This document shows, in pieces, positions 1 to 7,186 of a DNA stretch of 16,109 bases. A program made the position numbers and the translations under genes. The DNA comes from Oscillospiraceae bacterium. GTDB lineage: Bacteria > Bacillota > Clostridia > Oscillospirales > Acutalibacteraceae. The notes beneath the pieces are model-generated. The model was given only the letters and a program-made list of their open reading frames with translations, was not told where the DNA came from and ran no database searches. Location of the stretch: assembly GCA_028706415.1 (NCBI GenBank), contig JAQWBK010000012.1:1-16109 (forward strand). Direction: 5' to 3'. The first letter of the stretch is position 1, and each line of letters opens with the position of its first letter.

Positions 1-1206
1 TATTCCGAGCATGGCGGCGGCAAGCGGTATAAATATTAACGGCGACCAGAAGGAATAAGCAAAAATCAGTATACTGAATATATTGGGCAGAATAAATGCC
101 AATGCAACGGCTGCAAGCCCTGTTGCAAGATTAACCATCCTAAGCCACCACAATTCCGCCTTTCCCGACATGTTGGGACAAACCACCTTAACGGTATCAC
201 ACACCAGACCCACCGATGCTCCGTTTAAAAAACCGTCTGCGGCGGATAGTATTATGGATACCATGGATGCCATCACCAGCCCCCTTATACCCACGGGAAG
301 TATCGACTTCACCAAAGCAGGCATGGCGGAGGCCGCCCCTCCGGTGGTATTAAGAGAATATGCCGTCATACCAATCATGCCGGTTATCACGAAAAACGGG
401 ATTGAAAACACCCCGCTCCATATTGTCGCTTTTGCCGTTGCCGCCGGATTTTTGCCTATCAGCAGGCGCTGGGTATAGGGAGGGGCAAGCGCCTCCCCGA
501 ACATCATGGTTATAAACAGAGATATAAAGCCGACGGTAGTCGTGCCGTTAAACGGGTTTAAATATTCCTTTGGCAGGGCGAGAAGCGCAGCATTCACCCC
601 CCCCATTCGTGAAAGTGCCATAATAAGAAGAAGCGGCATACCGATTGCCAGCATAACAAACTGAATCATATCAGCTATAATCACCGACTTTAGCCCGCCA
701 CTTGTTGAATATAGCATCACAATACCACAGCCGATGATTATACCCAGCGTTGGTGGTATTCCGAGCAGCACATTGAATACCAGGCCGATTGCCCCCATTT
801 GTGCGCCCACCACCCCTGCACAGCAGCTAAATGAGAAAATTCCGGTCAGCACCCTTGCTGACCTGCCGTATGCCTTGCCTACAATACCTCCTACGGTTGT
901 TATCCCTTCAAACCGCTTAACTCCGGGCACAAGAAAACGCCCGATAAGGATGGTTGAAAGGCTGAAACCGAACAGGGCAAGGGTCATGCCGATTCCGCTG
1001 GAATACGCCTGGGCGGCGTTGCCCGAGGAATAACCCCCGCCAATATACGAGGCCGAAAGTGAAGCAAATATGGTGAAGGCTCCGTATCTTGTATCCGAAG
1101 CCGTGAATCCGCTTACATCCTTTACACGGCCTTTGAGACCAATCCCAATTAGTACGGCGAGATATAATATCACCATACCTGTATCAAGCCACATTATTTT
1201 AACCAT
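1..1206 (-). CDS. Sodium:solute symporter (SSS family), 3' end missing
   Basis: A secondary transporter that would couple uptake of a small solute to the sodium gradient in the cytoplasmic membrane. The frame is open from the ATG at 1206 to the window edge (402 codons; full members have about 450-550), so the C-terminus is missing. My reading of the reverse strand begins MVKIMWLDTG and shows successive hydrophobic helices, a glycine-rich GGGYSSGNAAQAYSSG segment around residues 60-75, and SAADGFLNGASVG followed by an Asp around residue 320. This last segment resembles the helix that carries the Na2-site serine in LeuT-fold SSS proteins. The substrate cannot be read from the sequence. A second ATG at 1194 is also possible: GGAAG lies 5 nt before the first ATG and AAGG about 12 nt before the second. 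The gene follows nadC on the same strand after 97 bp that contain a hairpin and a weak promoter match, so it may be transcribed separately. Family assignment is confident, substrate unknown. Confidence 0.9.
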   Translation of the reverse strand, partial: MVKIMWLDTGMVILYLAVLIGIGLKGRVKDVSGFTASDTRYGAFTIFASLSASYIGGGYSSGNAAQAYSSGIGMTLALFGFSLSTILIGRFLVPGVKRFEGITTVGGIVGKAYGRSARVLTGIFSFSCCAGVVGAQMGAIGLVFNVLLGIPPTLGIIIGCGIVMLYSTSGGLKSVIIADMIQFVMLAIGMPLLLIMALSRMGGVNAALLALPKEYLNPFNGTTTVGFISLFITMMFGEALAPPYTQRLLIGKNPAATAKATIWSGVFSIPFFVITGMIGMTAYSLNTTGGAASAMPALVKSILPVGIRGLVMASMVSIILSAADGFLNGASVGLVCDTVKVVCPNMSGKAELWWLRMVNLATGLAAVALAFILPNIFSILIFAYSFWSPLIFIPLAAAMLGI

Positions 1207-1225
1207 CCTTTCTTCCTGCCTGCTG

Positions 1226-1254
1226 GTAATATTCTTATGGGCTGATAAACGCAA
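1226..1254 (-). promoter_or_regulatory. Weak candidate promoter for the symporter gene
   Basis: On the minus strand TTGCGT (complement of 1249-1254) is followed after 17 nt by TATTAC (complement of 1226-1231), about 20 nt before the symporter start. The -35 matches consensus at 3 of 6 positions and the -10 at 4 of 6, so this is suggestive only. It lies just past the hairpin that may end the nadC transcript, the order expected if the symporter has its own promoter. Confidence 0.25.
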
Positions 1255-1290
1255 ATATGCCGCCTGCCAACTTAATGGCAGACGGCATAT
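1255..1290 (-). terminator. Hairpin after nadC, possible terminator or processing site
   Basis: Arms 1255-1269 and 1276-1290 form a 15-bp stem with a 6-nt loop. The only DNA mismatch, C1263 against A1282, becomes a G-U pair in RNA copied from the minus strand, so the RNA stem is unbroken in the nadC direction. nadC ends 14 bp before it. The tail beyond the stem has UUU, then GCG, then UUU rather than a solid U run, so termination may be leaky or the stem may protect the 3' end. Confidence 0.5.
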
Positions 1291-1303
1291 ATATACTAAT
1301 CGA

Positions 1304-2140
1304 CTATTTTATCTTCATGGAGATATCCAGCGCCTCGACCGAATGCGTGAGTGCACCTATAGATATTATATCCACACCGGTTTGGGCAACCTCCAACAGG
1401 GTTTCATGGGTTATGCCCCCGCTGGCCTCCAGCAAGGCGCGCCCCTGGGTCAGCCGGACGGCCTCTTTCATGGTTGGGCAATCCATGTTATCAAGCATGA
1501 TTACATCCGCACCGGCCTTTATTGCCTCCTGCACCTCATCAAGATTGCGGGTTTCCACCTCAAGCTTGACCATGTGCCCCAGCCGTTTTTGGATGGTATT
1601 GACGGCATTTGCAATCCCGCCTGCGGCATATATATGATTATCCTTCAGCATTGCGCCATCCGACAGATTAAATCTGTGGTTGCGCCCCCCGCCGACGGTA
1701 ACCGCATATTTCTGAAGCGGGCGAAGCCCGGGCAGGGTTTTTCGCGTATCTGTAATAGAAGCTGCGGTGCCCTTAACAAGCTGCACACAGCGGTCGGTTG
1801 CGGTTGAAATTCCCGACATGTGCTGCAGAAGATTTAAGGCTGTGCGCTCCCCTTTAAGCAATGTTCTAGTTGAGCCCTCCAGCTCGGCAATAATATCCCC
1901 TTTGTTCAGGCGGTCACCGTCACACTTATAAACAGTGGATCGGGTGCTGCCGTCAAGCAGGGTGAAAACGCGAAGGGCCACCTCAATCCCGCACAAGACC
2001 CCCTCGGCTTTGGCAATAAAGCGGGCGGTGCCGTGTGCGTCTTCCGAAATCATCAGGTCGGTGGTGGTGTCTGTGTAATTGATATCCTCGCGAATGGCTG
2101 TTTTTATAATATCGTCAACATAAAACTGCGGCAGCATCAT
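1304..2140 (-). CDS. nadC: Quinolinate phosphoribosyltransferase (nicotinate-nucleotide pyrophosphorylase)
   Basis: Converts quinolinate and PRPP to nicotinate mononucleotide, CO2 and pyrophosphate, the committed step of de novo NAD synthesis in the cytosol. The 278-residue length is typical. The signature region is intact: HMSGISTAT around residues 107-115, then DTRKTLPGLRPLQKYAV (131-147) and GGGRNHRFNLSDGAMLKDNH (150-169), which carry the Arg/Lys/His residues that bind quinolinate and PRPP in this family, followed by VEVE and the C-terminal barrel strands. The start is the first of two adjacent ATGs, with AGGAGG six bases upstream. The nadB stop codon TAG lies inside that ribosome site (10-bp gap), so the two genes are almost certainly co-transcribed and coupled. 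Nothing looks degenerate. Confidence 0.97.
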   Translation of the reverse strand: MMLPQFYVDDIIKTAIREDINYTDTTTDLMISEDAHGTARFIAKAEGVLCGIEVALRVFTLLDGSTRSTVYKCDGDRLNKGDIIAELEGSTRTLLKGERTALNLLQHMSGISTATDRCVQLVKGTAASITDTRKTLPGLRPLQKYAVTVGGGRNHRFNLSDGAMLKDNHIYAAGGIANAVNTIQKRLGHMVKLEVETRNLDEVQEAIKAGADVIMLDNMDCPTMKEAVRLTQGRALLEASGGITHETLLEVAQTGVDIISIGALTHSVEALDISMKIK

Positions 2141-2150
2141 AAAAGACCTC

Positions 2151-3623
2151 CTATTTTGAAAGATTATTCTTTTCCACTACCTCGTTGAGCAAAAGGGTGC
2201 ATACCGTTGCAATGCTTTTAGCCTCGATATAATCGGGGGTCAGGGTGTAATCGTCCCCCTTGAGCTTTTCTATAATTGCTGTAGCCTCGGCCAGCCCCTC
2301 CTGCACAGCCTGATAGTCGGGGGTTACGAACCATGCACGCTGCATGATACGGCGTATGGCGGTGCGATGCCCCTGAGCTAAAACCCGTTTGCCCGAGGGA
2401 GCCGGGGGCTGCGTCGCTGTAACCCCGCTGTCCTCATGCCTCATGCGGCGGCTGATATCATAGGTGCAGCGGCGGGCAAATACAAGAGCTTCCAGCAGCG
2501 AATTGCTTGCCAGACGATTGAGACCGTGTACTCCTGTGTGGGAGCATTCGCCGGCGGCATACAGCCTGTCTACCGTAGTATCTCCGTATACATTTACATC
2601 AATTCCGCCCATGAGATAATGCTGACAGGGAAATACCGGAATGCGGTCTCGGGTGATATCCACCCCCTCTTCCAGACAGCGTTCATATATCATCGGGAAG
2701 CGTTGACGGATAAACTCTTCTCCCCGGTGGGTAATATCAAGATAAAAATCCTCACTTCCGGTGCGTATCGACTCTTTGATTATGCAGCGGGAAACCACAT
2801 CCCGTGGGGCAAGCTCGCCTCTCTCGTCATAACCTTGCATAAAACGCTCACCCTTGCAATTGAGCAGTACAGCTCCCTCTCCCCGAACCGCCTCCGAGAT
2901 AAGAAACCGCTCTCGTCCGTGCTTGGCGGCAAACGCCGTGGGATGGAACTGCACAAGATGCAAATTCTTGATGCGTGCGCCCAGCTCGTAGGCTAGGGTA
3001 ATACCGTCACCTGTGGCAATGGCCGAGTTGGTGGTATAGGGATAAACCCGTCCTATGCCGCCGGTACACAGGATGCAGTAGGAGCAGGATAAATAACGAT
3101 GCTCTCCGTTCATCAGAAGCCCCGCCCAAAAGCCCCCGTCAGCCGGAGTGAGGGAGGCGAGATAGGTATTTTCAAGAAAATCTATATTCGGCTTTGATTG
3201 GGCGGCAGAGAGCAGCTTTTGGGTGATCTCCCGTCCGGTTGAATCCTTATGGTGAAGAATTCTGCGGCGGGAATGACCCCCCTCAAGTGTCATAGAAATA
3301 TGCTGGGCTTCATCCCGATCGAAATTTACCCCCATTTCCTTGCCAAGGCGCAAAACATCCTCAGGACCCTCGTTGACCAGAATTTCCAAGCTCCTAAGGT
3401 CGTTTTTATATCCACCGGCAATCAGGGTATCGGCGATATGGAGGCGGTAATCGTCGTTTGTTTTGTCAACCACCGCCGCAATTCCGCCCTGTGCAAGAAA
3501 GCTGTTGCATAAAGTTAATTCTCGTTTTGACAGCACCAGTACCCGCACCTCGGGAGCAAAATTCAAGGCGGCATAAAGCCCCGCAACCCCTGAACCGGCT
3601 ATCAATACGTCATATTCATTCAT
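2151..3623 (-). CDS. nadB: L-aspartate oxidase
   Basis: FAD enzyme that oxidises L-aspartate to iminoaspartate, the substrate that quinolinate synthase (NadA) condenses with dihydroxyacetone phosphate. The N-terminus MNEYDVLIAGSGVAGLYAAL is the dinucleotide-binding fold. Further on are SFLAQGGIAAV (about 42-52), TLEGGHSRRRILHHKDSTG (about 112-130), HLVQFHPTAF, and near the C-terminus YAAGECSHTGVHGLNRLASN, all strongly conserved in the NadB/succinate-dehydrogenase flavoprotein family. At 490 residues it is somewhat shorter than the roughly 530-540 of well-studied NadB proteins, with the shortening in the C-terminal helical part. The ribosome site is weak: GGAAGG lies about 14 nt before the ATG. 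The gene follows prs by 70 bp and precedes nadC by 10 bp. Its usual partner nadA is not in this window. Confidence 0.95.
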   Translation of the reverse strand: MNEYDVLIAGSGVAGLYAALNFAPEVRVLVLSKRELTLCNSFLAQGGIAAVVDKTNDDYRLHIADTLIAGGYKNDLRSLEILVNEGPEDVLRLGKEMGVNFDRDEAQHISMTLEGGHSRRRILHHKDSTGREITQKLLSAAQSKPNIDFLENTYLASLTPADGGFWAGLLMNGEHRYLSCSYCILCTGGIGRVYPYTTNSAIATGDGITLAYELGARIKNLHLVQFHPTAFAAKHGRERFLISEAVRGEGAVLLNCKGERFMQGYDERGELAPRDVVSRCIIKESIRTGSEDFYLDITHRGEEFIRQRFPMIYERCLEEGVDITRDRIPVFPCQHYLMGGIDVNVYGDTTVDRLYAAGECSHTGVHGLNRLASNSLLEALVFARRCTYDISRRMRHEDSGVTATQPPAPSGKRVLAQGHRTAIRRIMQRAWFVTPDYQAVQEGLAEATAIIEKLKGDDYTLTPDYIEAKSIATVCTLLLNEVVEKNNLSK

Positions 3624-3645
3624 AATTTATTTCCGAACCTTCCAA

Positions 3646-3668
3646 CCCATCCGTTATACCGGAATGGG
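3646..3668 (-). other. Small hairpin in the prs-nadB spacer
   Basis: CCCAT-CCG (3646-3653) pairs with CGG-ATGGG (3660-3668) across a 6-nt loop, with one unpaired base. On the minus strand it lies about 25 nt before the nadB start and has no U run after it, so it is not a convincing terminator. It could modulate nadB translation or be an operator, but nothing in the sequence decides this. Confidence 0.3.
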
Positions 3669-3693
3669 GAAATAATATCGCACAACCCAATTA

Positions 3694-4842
3694 TTATTTA
3701 AATCTCTTCATAAGATTTTCAATTTTTTTATGCGGGTCTATAATCATACTGACCGAAACATCATGATTAAGTGCGGCGATAAAATAGGCAATATATTTGG
3801 AGACATCCACCTCATAAAACCATTTGCGTTTTTTCAGCGCTTCTGTGCGATAGGTCAGATTGGTGCCAAGCATCCCCGCGATAACCCCCTCATCATAAGC
3901 CTTATCAAAGCTGGAAAGGCCGCCGGTGAATATTGCGTAGGTTGCATAAGCATATATATTGCGCGCCTTGCGCTTTTTAAGCTCGTATGCGATATCAAGC
4001 ATGGATTCGCCGGATGAAATGATATCATCGGCAATAAATACATCCTTACCCTCAACCGAATTACCAAGATATTCATGCGCCACAATCGGATTTCTGCCGT
4101 TTACTATGGTCGAATAATCGCGGCGTTTATAGAACATGCCAAGGTCGACGCCCAAAATTGAGGCATAAAACATGTTGCGATTCATTGCCCCCTCGTCAGG
4201 GCTGACAATCATAAGGTGGTCGTGGTCGGGGCGAATGTCGGGATTATTATTGAAAAGTGCTTTGAGAACCTGATAATATGGAATTATATTGTCAAAGCCC
4301 ATTAGGGGGATGGCGTTTTGCACCCGTGGGTCATGTGCATCAAAGGTAACTATGTTGGAAACGCCCATGTTGCGAAGCTCCTGCAGAGAAACCGCACAGT
4401 CAAGAGATTCACGGTAGCTGCGGCGATGCTGCCGCCCGCCGTATAGAGTAGGCATGATAACATTAATACGGTGAGCCTTGCCACTGGTGGCCTGAATAAT
4501 GCGCTTTAGGTCCTGATAATGGTCGTCGGGGGACATTGCGTTTTCCCGCCCGAACATTTTGTAGGTGCAGTTGTAATTGCCCACGTCGACAAGAATAAAC
4601 ACATCGTCGCCGCGTATACTTGAATGAATAATTCCCTTACCGTCCCCCGAAGAAAAGCGAGGGCACTCGGATTTGACCAAAAAAGTGTCTTTCGAAAGAC
4701 TTCTGTTCATTCCCCATTCGACAAGATAGTTGTTTATTTTTTCGCCAAGCTCCTTGCTACTTTGCAAGGCAATCAGGCTAAGAGGAGCAACACAATCCTC
4801 TTGATTAAAAATGACCTTATCCTCGGGCTTCGCTTCTGACAA
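3694..4842 (-). CDS. prs: Ribose-phosphate pyrophosphokinase (PRPP synthetase), long divergent form
   Basis: Makes 5-phosphoribosyl diphosphate from ribose 5-phosphate and ATP, feeding nucleotide, histidine, tryptophan and NAD synthesis. Family landmarks occur in the right order: SIRGDDVF (75-82), a proline/aspartate segment SPDDHYQDL (104-112), GRQHRR (136-141) matching the ATP-contacting RQ, TFDAH (166-170), VSPDEGAMNR (213-222), KRRD (239-242) for the catalytic flexible loop, and a PRPP loop IADDIISSGES (270-280). The usual loop reads DDMIDTGGT, so the threonines are replaced by serines. At 382 residues it is about 65 longer than the classic 315-residue enzyme, mostly at the N-terminus and before the PRPP loop. 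Translation starts at TTG (4842), with AGGGG eight bases upstream. It heads the leftward group, so its product is made next to the PRPP-consuming NadC. A PRPP-synthetase-like protein of altered activity remains possible. Confidence 0.85.
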   Translation of the reverse strand: MSEAKPEDKVIFNQEDCVAPLSLIALQSSKELGEKINNYLVEWGMNRSLSKDTFLVKSECPRFSSGDGKGIIHSSIRGDDVFILVDVGNYNCTYKMFGRENAMSPDDHYQDLKRIIQATSGKAHRINVIMPTLYGGRQHRRSYRESLDCAVSLQELRNMGVSNIVTFDAHDPRVQNAIPLMGFDNIIPYYQVLKALFNNNPDIRPDHDHLMIVSPDEGAMNRNMFYASILGVDLGMFYKRRDYSTIVNGRNPIVAHEYLGNSVEGKDVFIADDIISSGESMLDIAYELKKRKARNIYAYATYAIFTGGLSSFDKAYDEGVIAGMLGTNLTYRTEALKKRKWFYEVDVSKYIAYFIAALNHDVSVSMIIDPHKKIENLMKRFK

Positions 4843-4916
4843 TTTGATTACCCCTTTTCACTTCTGGCAATAAATTACCCTTCTTTACCCCTTTTATGAG
4901 ATCCCTATACAATTGA

Positions 4917-4922
4917 ATTGTA
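4917..4922 (-). promoter_or_regulatory. Candidate extended -10 of the prs promoter
   Basis: Read on the minus strand, TGTGGTACAAT contains an extended -10 (TGn followed by TACAAT). No good -35 lies 16-18 nt upstream, which is tolerable for extended -10 promoters. It would give a 5' leader of about 65-70 nt before the TTG start of prs. It lies back to back with the hflX promoter in a 220-bp divergent gap. Confidence 0.35.
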
Positions 4923-4999
4923 CCACATTTAGTTCGAAAAAGATATTTCAGAAATACAAATCGGTAACGAATATTTTTAGATGCAAAATGGGTTTACTA

Positions 5000-5028
5000 T
5001 GGACAATGCACAATCAGCCGTTTATAAT
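5000..5028 (+). promoter_or_regulatory. Promoter of the hflX group
   Basis: TGGACA (5000-5005), a 17-nt spacer, then a perfect TATAAT (5023-5028): a strong vegetative sigma-A-type match with 11 of 12 hexamer bases. Transcription would begin near 5035, which bears on the choice of hflX start. Confidence 0.65.
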
Positions 5029-5062
5029 AAGCAGGAGTTTTACAATTATGGGAGGTTCTCGT

Positions 5063-6310
5063 TTGGAAAAGGTTTACCGCAAGGACGAAGTTCAGGCCGC
5101 TTTGTTGGTTTCGGTGGATACCGGAGAATTTAATGTGGAGACTTCGCTGGATGAGTTGGAGGAGCTGGCGGCAACCGCCGGAGCCGAGGCTCAGGGGAGG
5201 TTGGTTCAAAAACGCGACTCCCCCGACAGAGCAACCTGTGTAGGTTCCGGCAGGTTGGAGGAGATAGCCGAAATCTGTCGTAATGCCGAAATACCCCTTA
5301 TCATTTTTGATAGGGAGCTTTCATCAACCCAGATTAGAAATATTGAAAAAGCCACCGATTGTCGGGTTATAGACCGCACAATGCTCATTCTTGATATATT
5401 TGCCGGACGAGCCCATTCGGCAGAGGGAAGGTTGCAGGTCGAGCTGGCACAGCTTCAGTATCTTTTGCCCCGTTTGACCGGAAAAGGTATCGAGCTGTCC
5501 CGTCTGGGGGGAGGAATTGGAACCCGCGGGCCGGGTGAAACCAAGCTTGAAACCGATCGCCGCCATATCAGACGGCGGATAAAATCGCTCAAAGAACAGT
5601 TGGTTCAGGTTGAACGCCGCCGTGAAACAATACGCTCCCGTCGGCGGAAGGACGGCATAAAAACGGTTGCAATCGTGGGCTATACAAATGCGGGTAAATC
5701 CACCCTTATGAACAGGCTGACCGATGCAGGGGTACTGGCCGAGGACAAGCTGTTTGCCACCCTCGACCCTACCGCCCGAGCGCTTAAGCTGCCCGATGGC
5801 AGACAGGTGCTGTTTATCGATACCGTCGGCTTTGTTCGGCGGCTGCCCCATCATCTCGTTGAGGCCTTTCGCTCGACACTGGAGGATGCCGCCGAGGCAG
5901 ATGTTATACTGAATATCTGTGACGGGTCAAGTTTGGATGCCGCCGAGCATCTCGAGATAACAGTGTCGCTATTGAGTGAGCTGGGCTGTGCTGATAGACC
6001 GATTATACCGGTTTTGAATAAATGCGATATAGAGTGCGACGGCCTGCCCAAAATCGGGCAAGACGCCGTTCGTATCAGCGCCCTGACCGGCGAGGGAATT
6101 GAGGCTCTTTTACAGGCGGTGGCGGCTGCCCTGCCTCCGGATAGGCGGCGGGTCACCCTTATATTTCCGTATAATAAAGGGGCGCTTGCCGAGCAGTGCC
6201 GCCGCGAAGGAGCGGTGGAAAGTGACGAGTATACGCCACAGGGAAACCGTATGACGGTCACCATAGGCTCCCGATTGCTGGAGCTTTGCAGAGATTTTAT
6301 AGTGGAGTAA
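5063..6310 (+). CDS. hflX: GTPase HflX, ribosome-associated
   Basis: GTP-binding protein that in other bacteria binds the 50S subunit and splits or rescues stalled 70S ribosomes. From this start it is 415 residues. The N-terminal HflX domain includes GSGRLEEIA (61-69) and IIFDRELSSTQIRNIE (80-95), then VELAQLQYLLPRL (126-138) and the glycine-rich linker RLGGGIGTRGPGETKLE (147-163). A basic coiled coil follows, then the G domain with GYTNAGKST (206-214, G1), DTVGF (253-257, G3), NKCD (319-322, G4) and SALTGEG (G5). I chose TTG at 5063 because GGGAGG lies seven bases upstream and because the predicted transcription start near 5035 would cut into the AGGAG that would serve the alternative ATG at 5048, which adds five residues. 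The frame stays open to a TTG at 4913, but that stretch overlaps the promoter and looks unlike HflX. It heads the hflX-trmH-dprA run. Confidence 0.95.
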   Translation: MEKVYRKDEVQAALLVSVDTGEFNVETSLDELEELAATAGAEAQGRLVQKRDSPDRATCVGSGRLEEIAEICRNAEIPLIIFDRELSSTQIRNIEKATDCRVIDRTMLILDIFAGRAHSAEGRLQVELAQLQYLLPRLTGKGIELSRLGGGIGTRGPGETKLETDRRHIRRRIKSLKEQLVQVERRRETIRSRRRKDGIKTVAIVGYTNAGKSTLMNRLTDAGVLAEDKLFATLDPTARALKLPDGRQVLFIDTVGFVRRLPHHLVEAFRSTLEDAAEADVILNICDGSSLDAAEHLEITVSLLSELGCADRPIIPVLNKCDIECDGLPKIGQDAVRISALTGEGIEALLQAVAAALPPDRRRVTLIFPYNKGALAEQCRREGAVESDEYTPQGNRMTVTIGSRLLELCRDFIVE

Positions 6311-6354
6311 TTGCAATATCGGCAAAGACCATTCAAGATAGGAGTTGATAAGTC

Positions 6355-7182
6355 TTGATGATAACAAGTCGTGACAATCATCTGATTCGTCAGGTGAAGC
6401 GGCTGCTTAATGATGCGTCGGCAAGGCGTTCCGAGGGGCTTTTTGCTATTGAAGGGGCAAGGCTTTGCCATGACGCCGTACTGTCGGGGGTTAAGATAAC
6501 CACCCTTCTTTATACTTCCACCGCCCAAGAAAGCTATCCAAACCAGCTGGCAATTTTGCAAGGCTGGGCAGCCGAAAGTTATGAAATTTCCCCCGCCCTG
6601 TCCCGAGCTATCGGAGATACCTCCACCCCCCAGGGGGTTTTTTGTATATGTGAATTACTTGACAACCGAAAGGGTTTGGATACAATAGAATATATTGCAA
6701 CCCCCAAAGCGGGGTATCTTGGGATTGAAAATTTGCAGGATCCCGCCAACATGGGGGCAATTATCAGGACTGCCGAAGCATTTGGTATGGATGGACTACT
6801 TCTGTCCGACGGCTGCTGCGACATATATAATCCAAAGGTTTTACGCGGCAGCATGGGCGGGGTGTTCCGTCTTCCGATTATCAATGTGGGCAATATGGCT
6901 ACCATGGTGCAAAAGCTAGAATCGGCGGGGATTGGCTGTTTCGCCTGTGTGACCGACTGTGATGCCGTTCCCATAAGGCGGGGCGGATTGAAAGCCGGTG
7001 TGTGCATCATCGGGAACGAGGGTAACGGACTGCGGCAGGATACAATTGATGCCTGCTCGGGTCGTATCACCATCCCGATGGCGGGAAATGCCGAATCACT
7101 GAATGCTGCCATGGCGGCCGGGATTGTTATGTGGGAGATGACAAATCCATCCTCTTTGACCGACAGTAATATAAAGGGGTGA
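6355..7182 (+). CDS. TrmH/SpoU-family RNA 2'-O-methyltransferase
   Basis: Would transfer a methyl group from SAM to a ribose 2'-OH of rRNA or tRNA. The SPOUT knot motifs are clear: NMGAIIRTAEAFG (132-144, motif 1 with the catalytic-type Asn and Arg), IIGNEGNG (218-225, motif 2) and IPMAGNAESLNAAMAAGI (240-257, motif 3). Residues 1-100 form the SpoU substrate-binding extension starting SRDNHLIRQVKRL, typical of the 23S rRNA (RlmB-like) subgroup. The target nucleotide cannot be read from the sequence, so no gene symbol is given. The start is either TTG 6355 (AGGAG 10 nt upstream) or the next codon, ATG 6358 (13 nt). It lies 44 bp after hflX and 4 bp before dprA, so the three are probably one transcript. 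Length 275 residues is normal. Confidence 0.92.
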   Translation: MMITSRDNHLIRQVKRLLNDASARRSEGLFAIEGARLCHDAVLSGVKITTLLYTSTAQESYPNQLAILQGWAAESYEISPALSRAIGDTSTPQGVFCICELLDNRKGLDTIEYIATPKAGYLGIENLQDPANMGAIIRTAEAFGMDGLLLSDGCCDIYNPKVLRGSMGGVFRLPIINVGNMATMVQKLESAGIGCFACVTDCDAVPIRRGGLKAGVCIIGNEGNGLRQDTIDACSGRITIPMAGNAESLNAAMAAGIVMWEMTNPSSLTDSNIKG

Positions 7183-7186
7183 GGGC

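Noticed and set aside
1718..1735. GC-rich stem in the middle of nadC
   Set aside because: It falls in the conserved LPGLRP coding segment and has no U run; the repeat is explained by the codons.
1070..1807. 245-codon plus-strand open frame
   Set aside because: It lies opposite nadC and the symporter, whose protein families are unmistakable; the translated frame has no family resemblance.
4913..5062. N-terminal extension of hflX from an upstream TTG
   Set aside because: It would place the strong promoter inside the gene; the extra residues have no HflX similarity and no ribosome site precedes them.
5851..6561. 236-codon minus-strand open frame across the hflX/methyltransferase junction
   Set aside because: Antisense to two well-supported genes; its composition is that of a shadow frame.
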